Positions 5,599-6,031 of a stretch of 6,031 nt of DNA are shown here, piece after piece (positions within the stretch are counted from its first letter, which is position 1; each line of letters begins with the position of its first letter). This DNA comes from Bacillota bacterium (GTDB taxonomy: Bacteria; Bacillota; Clostridia; Oscillospirales; Butyricicoccaceae): assembly GCA_030705725.1 (NCBI GenBank), contig JAUZPW010000095.1, positions 1-6,031 on the forward strand. The letters run 5' to 3'. Made by a program: the position numbers and the translations under genes. The notes beneath the pieces are model-generated. The model searched no databases. It saw only the letters and a list, made by a program, of their open reading frames with translations, and was not told the origin of the DNA.

Positions 5599-6031
5599 AC
5601 CCGGAAAACCTGATATCCCCTGTCGTATCCTCGCTGCCTCCGTCCGGCATCAGAAAATTTTTCGATGTTGTGGCAGAAATGAAGGATGCCATTTCACTCG
5701 GCGTCGGCGAGCCCGATTTCGTAACACCGATCTCGATCCGCGAGGCGGGCATCAAATCCCTGCTCGACGGGCACACGCATTACACCTCAAACGCCGGCCT
5801 CATTGAATTCAGGGCCGAAATATCGTCATATATAAAAAGAAAATCAGGCGTAGCATACGACCCGAAAGGACAAATTCTCGTCACCGTGGGCGGCAGCGAA
5901 GCAATCGACGTCTGCATACGCTCGCTTATAAGAAACGGCGACGAGGTTTTAATTCCCGAGCCCAGTTTTGTGTGCTATAAGCCATGCACCGTTTTAGCCG
6001 GCGGCACAGCCGTTCCGATAGTGACAAGAGA
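5595..6031 (+). CDS. PLP-dependent class I/II aminotransferase, PatA-like (partial, 3' end missing)
   Basis: An open frame of 145 codons starts at GTG 5595 and runs off the window with no stop, so about the first third of a protein of roughly 390 residues is present. Recognisable fold-type I aminotransferase segments are SGIRKFFDVV (about 17-26), ISLGVGEPDFVTP (33-45), HYTSNAGLIEFR (62-73), TVGGSEAID (95-103, cofactor phosphate-binding area) and GDEVLIPEPSFVCY (113-126). The PLP lysine lies beyond the edge. The enzyme would move amino groups between an amino acid and a 2-oxo acid in the cytoplasm. PatA-type members act on aromatic amino acids or N-acetyl-diaminopimelate, and substrate cannot be chosen here. 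The start overlaps the Lrp-type stop as GTGA and has an extended Shine-Dalgarno, so the two genes form a coupled operon. The long similarity makes the call firm despite the truncation. Confidence 0.92.
   Translation, partial: MNPENLISPVVSSLPPSGIRKFFDVVAEMKDAISLGVGEPDFVTPISIREAGIKSLLDGHTHYTSNAGLIEFRAEISSYIKRKSGVAYDPKGQILVTVGGSEAIDVCIRSLIRNGDEVLIPEPSFVCYKPCTVLAGGTAVPIVTR

Noticed and set aside
1..6031. Insertion sequences, CRISPR arrays, tRNA or rRNA genes, integration sites
   Set aside because: No terminal inverted repeats, transposase-like frames, regularly spaced repeats or RNA gene signatures were found, and coding is continuous on one strand.

Overview
The window reads as chromosomal DNA of a Gram-positive anaerobe of the class Clostridia, possibly a gut-type Oscillospiraceae or Lachnospiraceae relative. 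This placement is inferred from purine-rich Shine-Dalgarno sites, moderate GC content, mixed AT-rich and GC-ending codon use, and the family types present. No rRNA or other taxonomic marker is in the window. All five recognisable genes lie on the + strand and form two transcription units separated by a strong intrinsic terminator.

Unit 1 (about 1-5020) is a regulator-transporter-secreted protein cassette. A consensus -10 box (17-22) is followed by a perfect 15-bp palindrome (30-44) near the expected transcription start, which is a good candidate operator for the first gene, a TetR-family repressor (86-676). After 22 bp comes a 709-residue MMPL/RND-superfamily membrane transporter (699-2828), with both Asp-Tyr proton-relay pairs intact. 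After 28 bp comes a 700-residue exported protein (2857-4959). It has a cleavable signal peptide, an N-terminal beta-rich domain, a long coiled-coil-like middle and a short amphipathic C-terminal helix. A 16-bp GC-rich hairpin with a T-run closes the unit. The simplest reading is a TetR-controlled efflux or lipid-export system in which the secreted protein is the extracytoplasmic partner of the MMPL pump. Its substrate cannot be read from the sequence.

Unit 2 (about 5033-6031, running off the right edge) is an amino-acid metabolism pair: an Lrp/AsnC-type regulator (5119-5598) overlapping by 4 bp (GTGA) a PatA-like class I/II PLP-dependent aminotransferase (from 5595, 3' end outside the window). 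The overlap and an extended Shine-Dalgarno inside the regulator indicate translational coupling.

No mobile element, CRISPR array, tRNA or rRNA was seen. The most noteworthy element is the MMPL transporter plus secreted coiled-coil protein, a recurrent but poorly characterised arrangement in Firmicutes (from memory). I do not see a clearly unprecedented system.
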